From positions 1,426,001 through 1,490,000 of the forward strand of contig NZ_CP040899.1 in the NCBI RefSeq assembly GCF_006349365.1: a DNA stretch of 64,000 nt. Direction: 5' to 3'. Positions 34,141-44,500 of the stretch are shown here, in pieces (the stretch's first letter is position 1; each line of letters opens with the position of its first letter). A program made the translations under genes and the position numbers. The DNA is from Georgenia wutianyii (lineage in GTDB: Bacteria; Actinomycetota; Actinomycetes; Actinomycetales; Actinomycetaceae). The notes below the pieces were generated by a model. That model was not told where the DNA came from, searched no databases, and saw nothing but the letters and a program-made list of their open reading frames with translations.

Positions 34141-34178
34141 TGACGGGTCCCTGACGGTCGGGCGGCCGATCCTGACGC
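34141..34178. promoter_or_regulatory. Candidate KdpE binding region (phased hexamers)
   Basis: TGACGG at 34141, TGACGG at 34152 and TGACGC at 34173 are spaced 11 and 21 bases apart, on one face of the helix, as OmpR-family half-sites usually are. They lie about 95-130 bases upstream of kdpF, before a TAGAAC box (minus strand, 34105-34110) that has no good -35, as expected of an activator-dependent promoter. Confidence 0.5.
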
Positions 34179-34209
34179 GTCCCGTGCGGCCCCGACCGGG
34201 AAAGGGCCG

Positions 34210-34285
34210 CCGTGCACGATCCAGCTCTCGGCGGGAAGGGGCCCCTCCGGGGACCTTCCTGCGCCGAGAGCTGGATCGTGCACGG
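34210..34285. repeat. Long perfect inverted repeat with nested stem
   Basis: Arms 34210-34233 and 34262-34285 are perfect 24-base inverse copies; inside, GGAAGG (34234) can pair with CCTTCC (34254). It shares the arm with the repeats at 26221 and 3351. It follows the 3' end of the small export-protein gene and precedes the kdp promoter, so it may end that transcript. Together with 34047-34209 it fills the 306-bp gap between kdpF and 34353. Confidence 0.75.
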
Positions 34286-34352
34286 TCGTGGGTGGTCGGT
34301 CTCGGGGCGGGGCGGCAGGGCCGTGGCGGCCGGCTCCCCACAGGGGCGGGGG

Positions 34353-34910
34353 TCAGGAGACACCGACCACGTAGGTGAGGGCTGCCCACACCGAGACGGT
34401 GCTGATGGTCGTCCAGAGCACGATGGCGACGGCCTGCCAGAGCAGGACCCAGCGCCGCGAGGTCCCGCCGCCGACGAGGATCGCCGACGTGACCTGGGTC
34501 GGGACGGCGAGCGGGCCGAGGATGCTCGCGCCGGGCACTCCGAACCGCAGGAGCCACCTGTTGAAGCGGGCACGTCCCTTGGACTGCGGCCTCGCGGGCG
34601 TCTCCTCGAGGGCCGACGCCGGCATCGCGCCCGCACCGACCGGCACCGGCCGCAGCCGCCGGTCGACGACCGCGGTCCTCGCCCGTGCGGTCACCGCCAC
34701 GACGACGAGGACGCTGAGGAAGTTCCCGGTCGCGGCGGCGACGCCCGCGACGATCGGGTTGATCCCGCCGGCGATGCCGATCAGGGAGGCGACCTCGCCC
34801 TCGACGAACGGGATCACTCCCGCGAGCGCGACGATGAGCGGTTGCAGGGCCTCGGGCACCTGGGCGACGAGCTCCTGGAAGTTGATGATGAGTCGTTCGA
34901 TGGCATTCAT
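34353..34910 (-). CDS. Small integral membrane protein, small multidrug-export (PF06695-like) family
   Basis: 185 residues with four or five membrane segments. The N-terminal half (PFVEGEVASLIGIAGGINP) resembles the small multi-drug export family, where Glu-Gly-Glu follows a membrane turn; a basic loop sits mid-protein (PQSKGRARFNRW). GAGGAACGACC precedes the ATG at 34910. A transport role is a family label, not proven; a DedA-like role is an alternative. Confidence 0.65.
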   Translation of the reverse strand: MNAIERLIINFQELVAQVPEALQPLIVALAGVIPFVEGEVASLIGIAGGINPIVAGVAAATGNFLSVLVVVAVTARARTAVVDRRLRPVPVGAGAMPASALEETPARPQSKGRARFNRWLLRFGVPGASILGPLAVPTQVTSAILVGGGTSRRWVLLWQAVAIVLWTTISTVSVWAALTYVVGVS

Positions 34911-35172
34911 GGTCGTTCCTCTCGTGTGTCGTGTGGCTGGACGGACGTGCGGCGCCGGGGGGACGAGCCGGGCGGCCGGTGGTGGCCGGTCTCCCGGGGT
35001 GATCCGTGGCGATGCCGCCACGTTCGCAGCGGGCGACCGTCGCTCGCGTCGGTGACAACCACCTACGCAGGCACGGTCGTGCGGCCCCGCGGACCGGGCC
35101 ACCTCCTCCCACCGGAACCGCTACGGTTGGCGGCGAACCGGCCGTGGACGGGGGGACGACCTGACTGATCTC

Positions 35173-37890
35173 GTGGGCCGGCGCGCCGAGCGCGACACGG
35201 TCGAGAAGCTGCTGTCCCTGGCGCGCGCCGGGCACAGCGGCTGCCTCGTCGCCCGCGGCGAGGCAGGCATCGGCAAGACCGCCCTGCTCGAGCACGCGCG
35301 GCGGTCGGCGCTCGCCTCGGGGTTCCGGGTGGAGGACCTCGTCGGCGTGGAGTCCGAGGCGCAGCTCGCGTTCGCGGGTCTCCACCAGCTGTGCGCCACC
35401 CTCCTGGACCGCACCGACACGCTGCCGGAGCCGCAACGCGCCGCTCTCGGCGTCGCGTTCGGCATCCACGGCGGCGCTGCCCCGGACCTGTTCCTCGTGG
35501 GGCTGGCCGTCCTCACGCTCCTGGCCGAGGCCGCCGAGGACGGGCCCGTGCTCTGCCTCGTCGACGACGCGCAGTGGCTGGACGAGGCCTCGGCGCAGGT
35601 CCTGGCCTTCGTGGCCCGCCGCCTGGGCGCCGAACGACTGGCGATCCTGCTCTCGGTGCGCGACCCGGACGAGGGTGGGGCGCGCGCGTTCTCCGGCCTG
35701 CCCGAGCTCCGGCTGGAGCCGCTCGGGGAGCCCGAGGCCCGGGCGCTGCTCGACGGAGCGGTGCGCGCACCGCTGGACGACGAGGTGCGTCTGCGGATCC
35801 TCGCCGAGGCGCACGGCAACCCGCTCGCCCTCCTCGAGCTGCCCCGCACCATGGGCCCGGACGGCCTCGCGGGCGGGTTCGGGCTGCCCGGTGCGCGCAG
35901 CGTCCCCCGCCGCGTCGAGGAGAGCTTCCGGCGCCGCTCGCACGGGCTTCCCAGCGAGACGCAGCAGCTGCTCCTCGTCGCCGCTTGCGAGCCGACCGGT
36001 GACGTGGCGCTGCTGTGGCGCGCGGTCGAGCACCTCGGTGTCGCCCGCGAGGCGGCGACCCCGGCGGAGGCCGCCGGGCTGCTGGAGATCGGCTCGCGGG
36101 TGCGCTTCCGGCACCCGCTGGTGCGGTCGGCGGTCTACGGGGCCGCCTCAGCGCCCGATCGCCGCCGGGCCCACGGCGCGCTGGCCGAGGTCACCGACCC
36201 CGCGACGGACCCGGACCGCCGCAGCTGGCACCGTGCCCTGGCGGTGCTCGGGCCCGACGAGGAGGCCGCCGAGGCGCTGGAGGTCTCCGCCGCCCGGGTG
36301 CGCGCCCGCGGCGGGCCGGCCGCCGCGGCCGCGTTCCTGCAGCGCGCGGCCGAGCTCTCCACCCACCCCGCCGACCGTGCGAGGCGGGCGCTGGACGCCG
36401 CCTACGCCAAGCACGAGGCAGGTGCCCCCGACGCCGCGCTGGAGCTGCTGGCCCTGGCCGGGGCGGGCCCGCTGGACGACCTCGCACGATCTCGTCTCGA
36501 GCTGCTCCGCGCCCAGGTCGGGCTGTACCGGAGCCGGGACGGTGACGTGCCCGGGTCCCTGCTCCGGGCCGCACAGGCACTCGCGCCGCTCGACGCGAGC
36601 CTCGCTCGGGAGACCTACCTGCACGCGCTGGACGCGGCACTCGTCACCGGAGGTACCGCGCACGGCGCGGTGGAGGTGGCGACGGCCGCCCGGGAGGCAC
36701 CGGCACCGGCCGGGCTGCCCAGGCCTGCCGACCTCCTGCTCGACGGGCTCGTGACGACGCTGACGAGCGGGCACGCGGCGGGCACGCCCGCGCTGCGCCG
36801 GGCCCTGGAGGCGTTCTGCGTCGACGGGCAGTCGGACCCCAGCGGTGACCGCTGGCTGCGGCTCGCGGGCCGGAACGCGGTGGCGATCCTCGACGACGAG
36901 CTCGTGCACACGCTGGCCACCCGCCACGTGCGGCTGGCGCGCGAGGCCGGCGCGCTGACCGCCCTGCCCGACGCGCTGCGGTTCCTGTCCATCGTGTCGG
37001 TCCTCATGGGGCAGCTCGCGCGGGCCGGCGAGCTCGCCACCGAGGCGACGGCGATCACGCAGGCCACGGGTGGTGCCCAGCTGCGTCACGCCCACGTCAT
37101 CCTCGGTGCCTGGCGCGGGGACCAGGCGGGGACCGCCGAGCTCCACGTCCATGCCCTCCACGACCCCGCCGGTGGCGGCACGGAGGCCGCCCTGGCCGAG
37201 TACGCGCTCGCAGTGCTCCACAACGGGTCGGGAGGCTACGCGCTCGCGCAGGACGCCGCGGAGCGGGCGCTGACGTCGCAGGAGCTGGCGCTGTCCAACC
37301 TCGCCCACATCGAGCTCGTCGAGGCGGCGGCCCGTGCCGGGCGGCCCGAGGCCGCGAGTGCGGTGCTCGAGCAGCTGTCCGTCCGCGCCAGGGCGAGCGG
37401 CACCGCGTGGGCCGCCGGGATGGCGGCACGGTCCCAGGCCCTGACGAGCACCGGAGCAGCCGCCGAGGACGGGTACCGCGAGGCCCTCGACCAGCTCGTG
37501 CGGACCCGGATGGGCGGGTACCTCGCCCGTACCCACCTCGTCTACGGCGAGTGGCTGCGCCGCGAGGGCCGCCGCCGCGACGCCCGGGAGCACCTGCGCA
37601 CGGCCCACGAGCTCCTCCTCGACATGGGCGCCGACGGGTTCGCCGCCCGCGCCGCCCGCGAGCTCAAGGCGACGGGCGAGCACCCGCGCGCGCGGTCCGC
37701 GCAGCCGGTCGACGAGCTCACCACCCAGGAGCTGCACGTCGCGCGGCTCGTGGCGACGGGAGCGACCTCACGGGAGGTCGGCGCGCAGCTGTTCCTCAGC
37801 CCGCGGACCGTCGAGGCCCACCTGCGCACCATCTTCCGCAAGCTCGGGATCACCTCGCGTCGCCAGCTCAGCACGCTCGACCTGCCCTGA
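35173..37890 (+). CDS. LuxR-family regulator with N-terminal AAA ATPase (LAL type)
   Basis: 905 residues. Walker A GEAGIGKTALLEHA near residue 27 and Walker B VLCLVDDAQWLDEA near 130; a long helical repeat region (about 300-830); C-terminal LuxR helix-turn-helix LTTQELHVARLVATGATSRE. The start is uncertain: GTG 35173 gives VGRRAERDTV, but a CTG at 35161 would give the more family-like LTDLVGRRAE and has a G-rich Shine-Dalgarno at the proper distance. Likely activator of unknown genes; the NAD(P)-binding gene downstream is a candidate. Confidence 0.9.
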   Translation: MGRRAERDTVEKLLSLARAGHSGCLVARGEAGIGKTALLEHARRSALASGFRVEDLVGVESEAQLAFAGLHQLCATLLDRTDTLPEPQRAALGVAFGIHGGAAPDLFLVGLAVLTLLAEAAEDGPVLCLVDDAQWLDEASAQVLAFVARRLGAERLAILLSVRDPDEGGARAFSGLPELRLEPLGEPEARALLDGAVRAPLDDEVRLRILAEAHGNPLALLELPRTMGPDGLAGGFGLPGARSVPRRVEESFRRRSHGLPSETQQLLLVAACEPTGDVALLWRAVEHLGVAREAATPAEAAGLLEIGSRVRFRHPLVRSAVYGAASAPDRRRAHGALAEVTDPATDPDRRSWHRALAVLGPDEEAAEALEVSAARVRARGGPAAAAAFLQRAAELSTHPADRARRALDAAYAKHEAGAPDAALELLALAGAGPLDDLARSRLELLRAQVGLYRSRDGDVPGSLLRAAQALAPLDASLARETYLHALDAALVTGGTAHGAVEVATAAREAPAPAGLPRPADLLLDGLVTTLTSGHAAGTPALRRALEAFCVDGQSDPSGDRWLRLAGRNAVAILDDELVHTLATRHVRLAREAGALTALPDALRFLSIVSVLMGQLARAGELATEATAITQATGGAQLRHAHVILGAWRGDQAGTAELHVHALHDPAGGGTEAALAEYALAVLHNGSGGYALAQDAAERALTSQELALSNLAHIELVEAAARAGRPEAASAVLEQLSVRARASGTAWAAGMAARSQALTSTGAAAEDGYREALDQLVRTRMGGYLARTHLVYGEWLRREGRRRDAREHLRTAHELLLDMGADGFAARAARELKATGEHPRARSAQPVDELTTQELHVARLVATGATSREVGAQLFLSPRTVEAHLRTIFRKLGITSRRQLSTLDLP

Positions 37891-37964
37891 CCACCCGGCA
37901 ACCGGACCACGCTAGGTGGCTCCTACCGACGCGGAGCCGGGCGGCGACGGGGAAGCCTGGACCG

Positions 37965-38651
37965 ATGGACACCGACCTCCTCACCCGCCCCGCGGGCGGA
38001 CCGCTGAGGGTCTTCATCATCGGCGTGAGCGGGACGGTCGGGAGGCTCCTCGTGGGACACCTCCTCGACCGGGGCGACGACGTCGTGGGACTGGTCCGAC
38101 GGGAGGAGCAGCGGGCGGCGTTCTCCGCGCTGGGGGTCACCGTGCACGTGGGCCAGCTCGCCGACCTGACCGCCGACTCGCTCGCGCCCATGCTCAGCCG
38201 CACCGACGTCCTCGTCTACGCCGCCGGCTCGAACGGGGTCTCACGCCAGGCGGCGGCCGCCGTCGACGGCCAAGGTGTGGTGACGGCCCTGGAGGCGGCG
38301 GGCCTGGCCGGCGTCAACCGCTTCACCCTGGTCTCCGTGCTTCCCGAGGCCCGCCGCGCGCAGCACCTCGGGGAGGACGTCGAGTTCTACTTCGCCGTGA
38401 AGAAGCTCGTCGACGTGACGGTGAGCGCGAGCGACCTGGACTGGCTGATCCTGCGCCCGTCGCAGCTCGTCGACCGCGCCGGGACCGGGGGGATCGCGCT
38501 CGGCCCCGCCCAGCCGGACGACGAGGTCCCGCGTGAGGACGTGGCCGCCACGCTCGCCGAGCTGCTCCACGAGCCCAGGGTCCGCAGGCGCATCCTCGAG
38601 GTCACCCAGGGCCTGACAACCGTCGCGCGCGCGGTGGCCGACCTCCTGTGA
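37965..38651 (+). CDS. NAD(P)-binding Rossmann protein, NmrA/SDR-atypical type
   Basis: 228 residues. RVFIIGVSGTVGRLLVGHLL at residues 15-34 is the dinucleotide motif; VYAAGSNG, VNRFTLVSV and DLDWLILRPSQLVD fit the atypical SDR5/NmrA group (YwnB-like). Substrate unknown. Its last seven codons plus 18 bases beyond the stop form the left copy of the 39-bp direct repeat (38631-38669), and a decayed second copy of its 3' part lies at 48163-48222. Confidence 0.85.
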   Translation: MDTDLLTRPAGGPLRVFIIGVSGTVGRLLVGHLLDRGDDVVGLVRREEQRAAFSALGVTVHVGQLADLTADSLAPMLSRTDVLVYAAGSNGVSRQAAAAVDGQGVVTALEAAGLAGVNRFTLVSVLPEARRAQHLGEDVEFYFAVKKLVDVTVSASDLDWLILRPSQLVDRAGTGGIALGPAQPDDEVPREDVAATLAELLHEPRVRRRILEVTQGLTTVARAVADLL

Positions 38652-38669
38652 CGAGCCCGCCCGGTGCTG
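38631..38669 (+). repeat. Left copy of 39-bp direct repeat flanking the tubulin/vWA cassette
   Basis: Exactly identical to 48202-48240. It starts GCGGTGGCCGACC, runs through the TGA of the NAD(P)-binding gene and continues 18 bases past it, so protein conservation alone cannot explain it. The copies are 9571 bases apart and enclose exactly the four-gene operon. Confidence 0.9.
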
Positions 38670-38694
38670 GAACGGCCCGGACCGTGATCTGCAG

Positions 38695-41550
38695 TCAGAG
38701 GAAGGTGTCCTGCGTCGCCGCGGCCTGGGCGGTCCGGTGCTTGTCCCATGACTGTGGCGACACGAAGATGGCGAGGTCCTGCGGTGGGATGCGCCGCGAG
38801 AGGTCCACCCGGACTGCGGTCGCGGCCTCGGCAGGCTCGACTGCGACCCTCGAGCTGCGGTTCCGTGTCGCATGGCTGTGCGCGCTCTGTGGCAGCCACA
38901 CTGTCACGTGGCCGGCGTAGTGGCGGTTCTGCGTCCTCGCGACCGAGCCGAAGACGTCGAGGGCGAAGGTCGTCTCGCTCGTCGCCAACGCGGCGAAGTA
39001 CTCCGGCTCGTCGCGCCACACGTTGTCCGAGTGAGGGCCGATCCGCTCGACCCGGCGCAACGGCAGCACGAGGTCGCCGCCGAGCACGGCCTCCCGGAGG
39101 CGGCCCGCCTGGATCTCTCCGAGCATCGCGCGGGCACTCCCGGACTGCCACATCTCCAGGAGCCGGCCCCGCGGCGAGATGGCGCTGGGTGACATGTCCA
39201 CGTCGACATCGAGGTAGCCGCTCGAGGCGGTGAGCAGCTCCTGGCCGGCAAGCCGCTCGTAGGCTGCGTCGAAGGCCTGCTGTGCCCATCCCTCGCGGTA
39301 GACCGCGCCGTAGGCGCGGGCGAGGAGCGTTGCGGGCAGGTCGAGCTGCTCCTCCTGCTGACGTGCCGCTGCCATCGCCGCGGGCAGCTTCCCCACGACC
39401 TCCTCCGCGAGCTCGTGGACCTGGACCGCCGGGGGTTCCCACGGCCGGTGCACGACCTCCGCGATGACCTCCGTCCAGTCCCGCCAGCCCTGGTACAGCA
39501 CGGCGAGCCGGCCGCGCTCCTTGCCCCGCCAGAGGAACGTCGCTGCTTCGGCGCGCTGCCGTGCCAGGGCGGTCCTCACCTCCCATTCGTACCGCCGGAA
39601 CGCCTTGTAGAACACGTGGTTGAACAGGGCCAGCAGGCCGACCGTCGTGACGACGATCCCCGTCGTCCACCAGGCCACGGTGCCCCAGTCGGGGCTCTCC
39701 TGCTCCTGCACGACGAGTCCCAGCACGACGAGGGCGAGGACACCGAGGCCCGACGTGACCCACCAGCGGCGCAGAAGCCGCCTCTTCGCGGCATCGAGCG
39801 AGGCGGTGGCGGGCGCCGTGACTCTCTCTGTCCCGTCCCAAGCCCGACGGCCGTCCTCGCAGGCGGCGAGCCGCCGCGCGACGTCGTCCCCGACCTGCCA
39901 GAGGACGCTGCACGCCTGGTCGGCGAACCACTCCCGGAACGTGGCCAGCTCGGTCCCGACCCGCTCGGCCTCGTCCTCGGCAGCCCGTAGCCGCTCGAGG
40001 ACGGCCGTCCGGTCCGCCTCCCAACGCTCTCGCGCCGCCGCGAGCGGGTCCACCGCGTCGTCGTCCGCTCCAGTAGCGCCCGGTCCGGTCGTCGCCGTCG
40101 GGTCCGACACTCCGGGCGGCAGGTCCCGCTCTGCGGCGTCCCGGAGCCGACGCAGCTCGCCGACCTCGTCCTTGCGCTCGCGCAGCTGTGCTTCGAGATC
40201 CGCGAGGTAGGACCGCATGGCCGGCGGGTCCGTCGCCGCGACCATTCTGCCGTCGAGCGCCGTGTGAGCGGAACCGGGCCGAGGGCCGACTTCACGCGGC
40301 CCGAGGACCTCTCGCTGCCCCAGCTGGCGTGGTGTGTCCATCCCGTCGACCGGGCCGCCGTCGGCGAGCGCGAAGCACAGCTGCCGCAACGTGCTCCACG
40401 TGGTCGGTGCCGGTGGTGCGCCGCGGGTCGCCTCGTAGGTCAGCGCCTCGGCCAGCTGGGACCGCTTGGCGGTGAGGATCGCGGTGGCGACCTCGCTCAT
40501 CGAGTCGACGGCGCGCGGCCCCAGGGTGACGACGGACCCGACGTCCGCACCGACGACCTGCCGGGTCGCCGTGCGCTCCGCGGCGTCCCGACCGCGACCG
40601 AAGGTCCACGCGGCCACGGCGCCCACCGTGTGGAGGCTGAACCGTGCAGCCCGGCCGAAGGCACCGGCCAGCGCCACCTGCTCCGGCTGCGGCTCCGCAC
40701 GGTCGGGTTCCGGCGTGGGCGCCCACTCTGGGGTCGTGAGGATCGCGTTCGCGGCGCGCCGGACGAGGAGCTCGGGGTCGCTCGCGGGCGTGGCCCACCC
40801 GACCACCTGGCCGGGACCGACCGGGGCGAGGGTCTCGGGGTCCAGCGTCCGGCGGCCGAGGACGTCGAGCACGTCCTCACCGACGACGGTGCGGATGGCG
40901 ACACGTGCGACGACGACGTCGTCCGGTCGGGTGGAGGAGTCGGTGCCCACCCTGTCGAAGACGCCGCCGGGGACACCTCGGACGAGGCCCGCGGCTGCCG
41001 CGACGGCGGCTGCGGCGTGGCCGGCGTAGTTGGTGGCCGGCCTGACGAACACCGAGGAGCGGTCGAGGTCCGGCCGGTCCTCGGGGGAGACGACGACGTT
41101 GGCCTCCCAGCTGGGCAGCAGGACTCTGCTGTCGATGTCCCTCACGTCGGTCGCCGGCACGAGGAGCAGGGTGCGGTGCAGGCTCGTCAGGTCGGTGCCC
41201 GACGGGTCGCGGGGCAGTGCCTGCCGGACGAGGTCTGCGACGAGCTCACCGACCGCCGAGACCTTGGGGTCGGCCTCCTCGGTCGTCGCCGCCAGCTGGG
41301 TGACGACGATGCGGACCCGGTCGAGCCGGAACCGGCCGAGGTGAGCGAAGAGGTCCACCCTCTCCTCGCCGTCGGGGTCGACGAGCCACGCGAAGACCTG
41401 CGGCGGCTGACCGTCGGAACGCACCATGTCCGCCTCCCGGACCCACAGGGACGGTTCGGTGATCCGCACCCGGGTCCACTCCGCGACCAGGGAGCGGACC
41501 GCGGTGGCGGTGGGGGTGTCGCCCGTGACGACGACGCTGATCGAGCGCAT
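38695..41550 (-). CDS. Large coiled-coil membrane protein of the tubulin-like/vWA operon
   Basis: 951 residues, not recognised. N-terminal 430 residues look globular and soluble (MRSISVVVTGDTPTATAVRS; repeated use of VVVxRVAIR-type strands). Charged heptad-like segments suggest coiled coils around residues 440-470 and 500-530. Two membrane segments lie near 590-612 (GLGVLALVVLGLVV) and 620-645 (GIVVTTVGLLALFNHVFY), leaving a C-terminal 300-residue soluble domain. The ATG shares one base with the stop of the tubulin-like gene, so they are coupled. Both soluble parts probably face the cytoplasm, where they could anchor the tubulin-like filament to the membrane; this is inference. No catalytic motif was seen. 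Confidence 0.8.
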   Translation of the reverse strand: MRSISVVVTGDTPTATAVRSLVAEWTRVRITEPSLWVREADMVRSDGQPPQVFAWLVDPDGEERVDLFAHLGRFRLDRVRIVVTQLAATTEEADPKVSAVGELVADLVRQALPRDPSGTDLTSLHRTLLLVPATDVRDIDSRVLLPSWEANVVVSPEDRPDLDRSSVFVRPATNYAGHAAAAVAAAAGLVRGVPGGVFDRVGTDSSTRPDDVVVARVAIRTVVGEDVLDVLGRRTLDPETLAPVGPGQVVGWATPASDPELLVRRAANAILTTPEWAPTPEPDRAEPQPEQVALAGAFGRAARFSLHTVGAVAAWTFGRGRDAAERTATRQVVGADVGSVVTLGPRAVDSMSEVATAILTAKRSQLAEALTYEATRGAPPAPTTWSTLRQLCFALADGGPVDGMDTPRQLGQREVLGPREVGPRPGSAHTALDGRMVAATDPPAMRSYLADLEAQLRERKDEVGELRRLRDAAERDLPPGVSDPTATTGPGATGADDDAVDPLAAARERWEADRTAVLERLRAAEDEAERVGTELATFREWFADQACSVLWQVGDDVARRLAACEDGRRAWDGTERVTAPATASLDAAKRRLLRRWWVTSGLGVLALVVLGLVVQEQESPDWGTVAWWTTGIVVTTVGLLALFNHVFYKAFRRYEWEVRTALARQRAEAATFLWRGKERGRLAVLYQGWRDWTEVIAEVVHRPWEPPAVQVHELAEEVVGKLPAAMAAARQQEEQLDLPATLLARAYGAVYREGWAQQAFDAAYERLAGQELLTASSGYLDVDVDMSPSAISPRGRLLEMWQSGSARAMLGEIQAGRLREAVLGGDLVLPLRRVERIGPHSDNVWRDEPEYFAALATSETTFALDVFGSVARTQNRHYAGHVTVWLPQSAHSHATRNRSSRVAVEPAEAATAVRVDLSRRIPPQDLAIFVSPQSWDKHRTAQAAATQDTFL

Positions 41551-44500
41551 CAGATGAAGGCGCTGTCGGCGTCGGCGCGGAAGTCGTCGACGGCGTGGTG
41601 GAGGTCGCGCAGCGCCGCCCGGATGAGGTGGCGCAGGTCGAAGGAACCGGGGTATCCGAGGATGTCGTGGCGTGCTTCGAGCGCCTCGAAGTGCCTGGCG
41701 AACGCGGCGGCCACCTTCTCGACCTGCTGGCGCGCCGCGGCCTGGCGGTCGGCAGCGGTGCGGGGGTCGGGTGACGGGTCCTGCGCCCGGTGTCCCGCCT
41801 CGATCCAGGTCCTGAGCTCCTGGGGCAGCGTGCCGGACTCGCTCGTGCCGAGGTCGAGCAGACGGAGGTAGGGACGCACGGGATCGAGCGACTCCTGGGT
41901 GTTCACCCGAAGGAGCGCGAGGACGAGTGACTCGAGGACGGCAGGCAGCACCTCCGGGCCCTGGCTGTTGCCCACGAGGAGCGGGTCGTCGAACGGGACG
42001 AAGCCCGCGGAGCCGCTCGAGCTGGCCGGGACGTAGACCGCGACGGCCGGGTCCTGCTGTACTTGGCCGAGCAGGCCCGCGGCGAACCACCCGCGGATCA
42101 GCTGAGTGAGCGTCTCGGGGTGGAGCGGGACCGCCTCCTGGAGGGGGCGGGCGCGGCGCCACCGCCAGAACTCCTCCCGTCCCTCGACCGACGCCTTCCG
42201 AGCGCCCCAGTCGCTCGCGATCGGGCGCATGAGGCTGTCGAAGACCACCGGCTCGTAAGGCTCGCCGAGGACCGTGAAGATGTCGATGAACCCCGCCTCG
42301 GAGTCGGAGAAGGACTGCTCGACGGTGGCCCCGAACTGGCCGCGGCCCTGCAGGGTCCGGACGAACGACTCCCGTGCCGCCGACCGCTCCGGGAACGGGA
42401 TCTCGCTGAACTTCTGCTGGTACGTGACGTTCGAGCGCCCGTGGACCCGGGTCAGCACCGAGGTGTTGATGCTCACGAGGGGCGCGCCCGCGTTGAGCGC
42501 GGCGACGAGCTGGCCCTCGAAGGCGCGCAGCCGCTCCGCGAGCTCGCTCGGCGCCGCCGCGCCCTCGGAGAGGTAGGCCCGCAGCCCTTCGTCGAGGTAC
42601 TTGCCGATCATCGTGCCGGGCCGGGTCACCCAGGCGGTCGCGCGGTGGAGGATCTGCGACGAGTTCCCGGCGACGCTGATCGTGGCACGCGTCGCCGCCT
42701 GCATGGAGCTGCGGTGGAGCCGCGCGTCGGCCGGGACCCACGGCTTGTCGATGGTGATCAACCGCTGGCGCTCGCCGTACACGGCCCCGAGGAGAACCTG
42801 ACGCTCGGCCGCGACGCGGGAGACCTGCGGCGTCTCCCCGCCCACGGTCCGGGCGACGACGTCCTCGAGGATCTGGGGGAAGGAGTCGACGCTCGAGAGG
42901 AGGAACTCGTTCGGCGCGGGCTTGAGACGGCTGGGGACGACGTCGCCCTCCGGCCACATCGAGATGAGGGACCCGCGCCCGTCCAGTCCGCCGGTCCGCT
43001 CGACGGCGAGCCCGTCGACGGCGTGGTCGACGGCCTCGGTGAGCGGCTCGAGGAAGTTCCGGCGCAGGTCGGGGATGAGGGCGACCGCCAGGTCGCGGGT
43101 GTCGGCTTCCTGCTCCCACTCGAGCGTCTGGATCGCGCGGTCGACGGCGAGCTCGATCTCGGCCTCGGTCACGCTCTTCCGCGTGCCGCCGAGGACGCCG
43201 GAGATCTCGTCCTCGAGGTTTGCCGCCCACCGCCGGCGGTGCTCGGCCTCGGCGTGCAGCTCCTCGGAGACCTCGTCGAGCTCGGTGACGAGGCGGCGCA
43301 GCATGACCGCGGCCACCCGGCCCCCGTGCTTGACCACGGCATCCGCAGCCGTGTCGACCACCCGGCGCTGGATGGTCTCGACCCACTCGACCGCCTGGCG
43401 CTCGCGCGACTCCCGCTGCTCGGCCGCGAAGCGGGACCGGCGGTCCAGCACCTCGTTCCGGACCCGGATGCGGACGTCGTCCGTCGTCAGGCCCTTGGCG
43501 GGCGACGCGGCGCGAACAGCGTCGAGGACCTGGGCACCGAGCTCCTGCCCGGCCCTGGTGAGCTTCGCCTGGTCGTGCAGGGCGTCGAGGACGGTGTTGC
43601 GGTCCTCGCCGCGCTCGTCGAGGCCGGTCTGGACGAGGAAGGCACCGAAGGCGTCGCTCGCCTGCTCCTGGACGAGCTGTGTCGCCGGCCGCTCGTCCCC
43701 TCGGGCGCGGAGCTCCTCGTGACGGTCCAGGACCATCTCGACGGCCGTCCGGGCGAGGTGCTCCGCGGCATAGGTCCGGAACCGGTCGCGGCCCAGGCCC
43801 ACCCGTGAGGAGCCCAGCGCCGTGAACGGCGTCTCCGTGCCACCGGGGTGGAGGCGCAGGTGGTCCGGCACAGCCCCCGACGTCGACGCCCACTGGGCGT
43901 GGAGATAGCCGGCCATGCTGTCCTGGAGCGCTGTGCTCGCCACCCACGACGCGATGGAACGGCCCATGGCCCGGTAGACGTCGTTCTGCGTCTTGTAGGT
44001 CACCGCCTCGTTCCGAGCACCGACGAGGAACGGGTAGCGAGGGCCGAGGCGCCGGCTGGCACCGGTGGACACCCCGGCCGCCTGGAACAGCTCGCTCGTG
44101 CTCTCACTGGGACCCTGAGCGTTCCAGTAGCCGCTCATCACCTCGGCGAGCGCGGCGAGGGAGTTGGCGCGGACGCCACGGCGGAGGGACTCGTCGATGT
44201 CGTCGAAGACGTCGGGGCAGTAGAGGATCCCGACGCTCTCCGACGCCCACTTGTCCGGCAGCCCGCGGATGACGTCGCACACGTCGATGATGGCGCCGGA
44301 GCCGCTGCCTCCCGCGATCGAGGAGATGACGACGACCTCCGGTGCCGGGGCGGTCGTACGGGGCTCCCCACCGAGTTTCTCGGTGAGGCTCTGCAGCACA
44401 CCGGTCACCTCGGCACCGGTGATCCGCCGGCGGGCCTCGCGCACCGCGTGGTCGATGCGGCTGAGCTGGGACAGGGTGATGACCCGGCCGAGCGCCCGGA

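Noticed and set aside
34353..34910. DedA family call for the small membrane protein
   Set aside because: Length and the PFVEGE segment are partly compatible, but the DedA C-terminal half is absent; the small export family fits better.
41551..43947. Open frame continuing upstream of the 951-residue protein for 799 codons
   Set aside because: It runs in another frame over the tubulin-like gene, whose protein is clearly the real one; composition is the Arg/Gly/Pro-rich type seen in all shadow frames of this GC-rich DNA.
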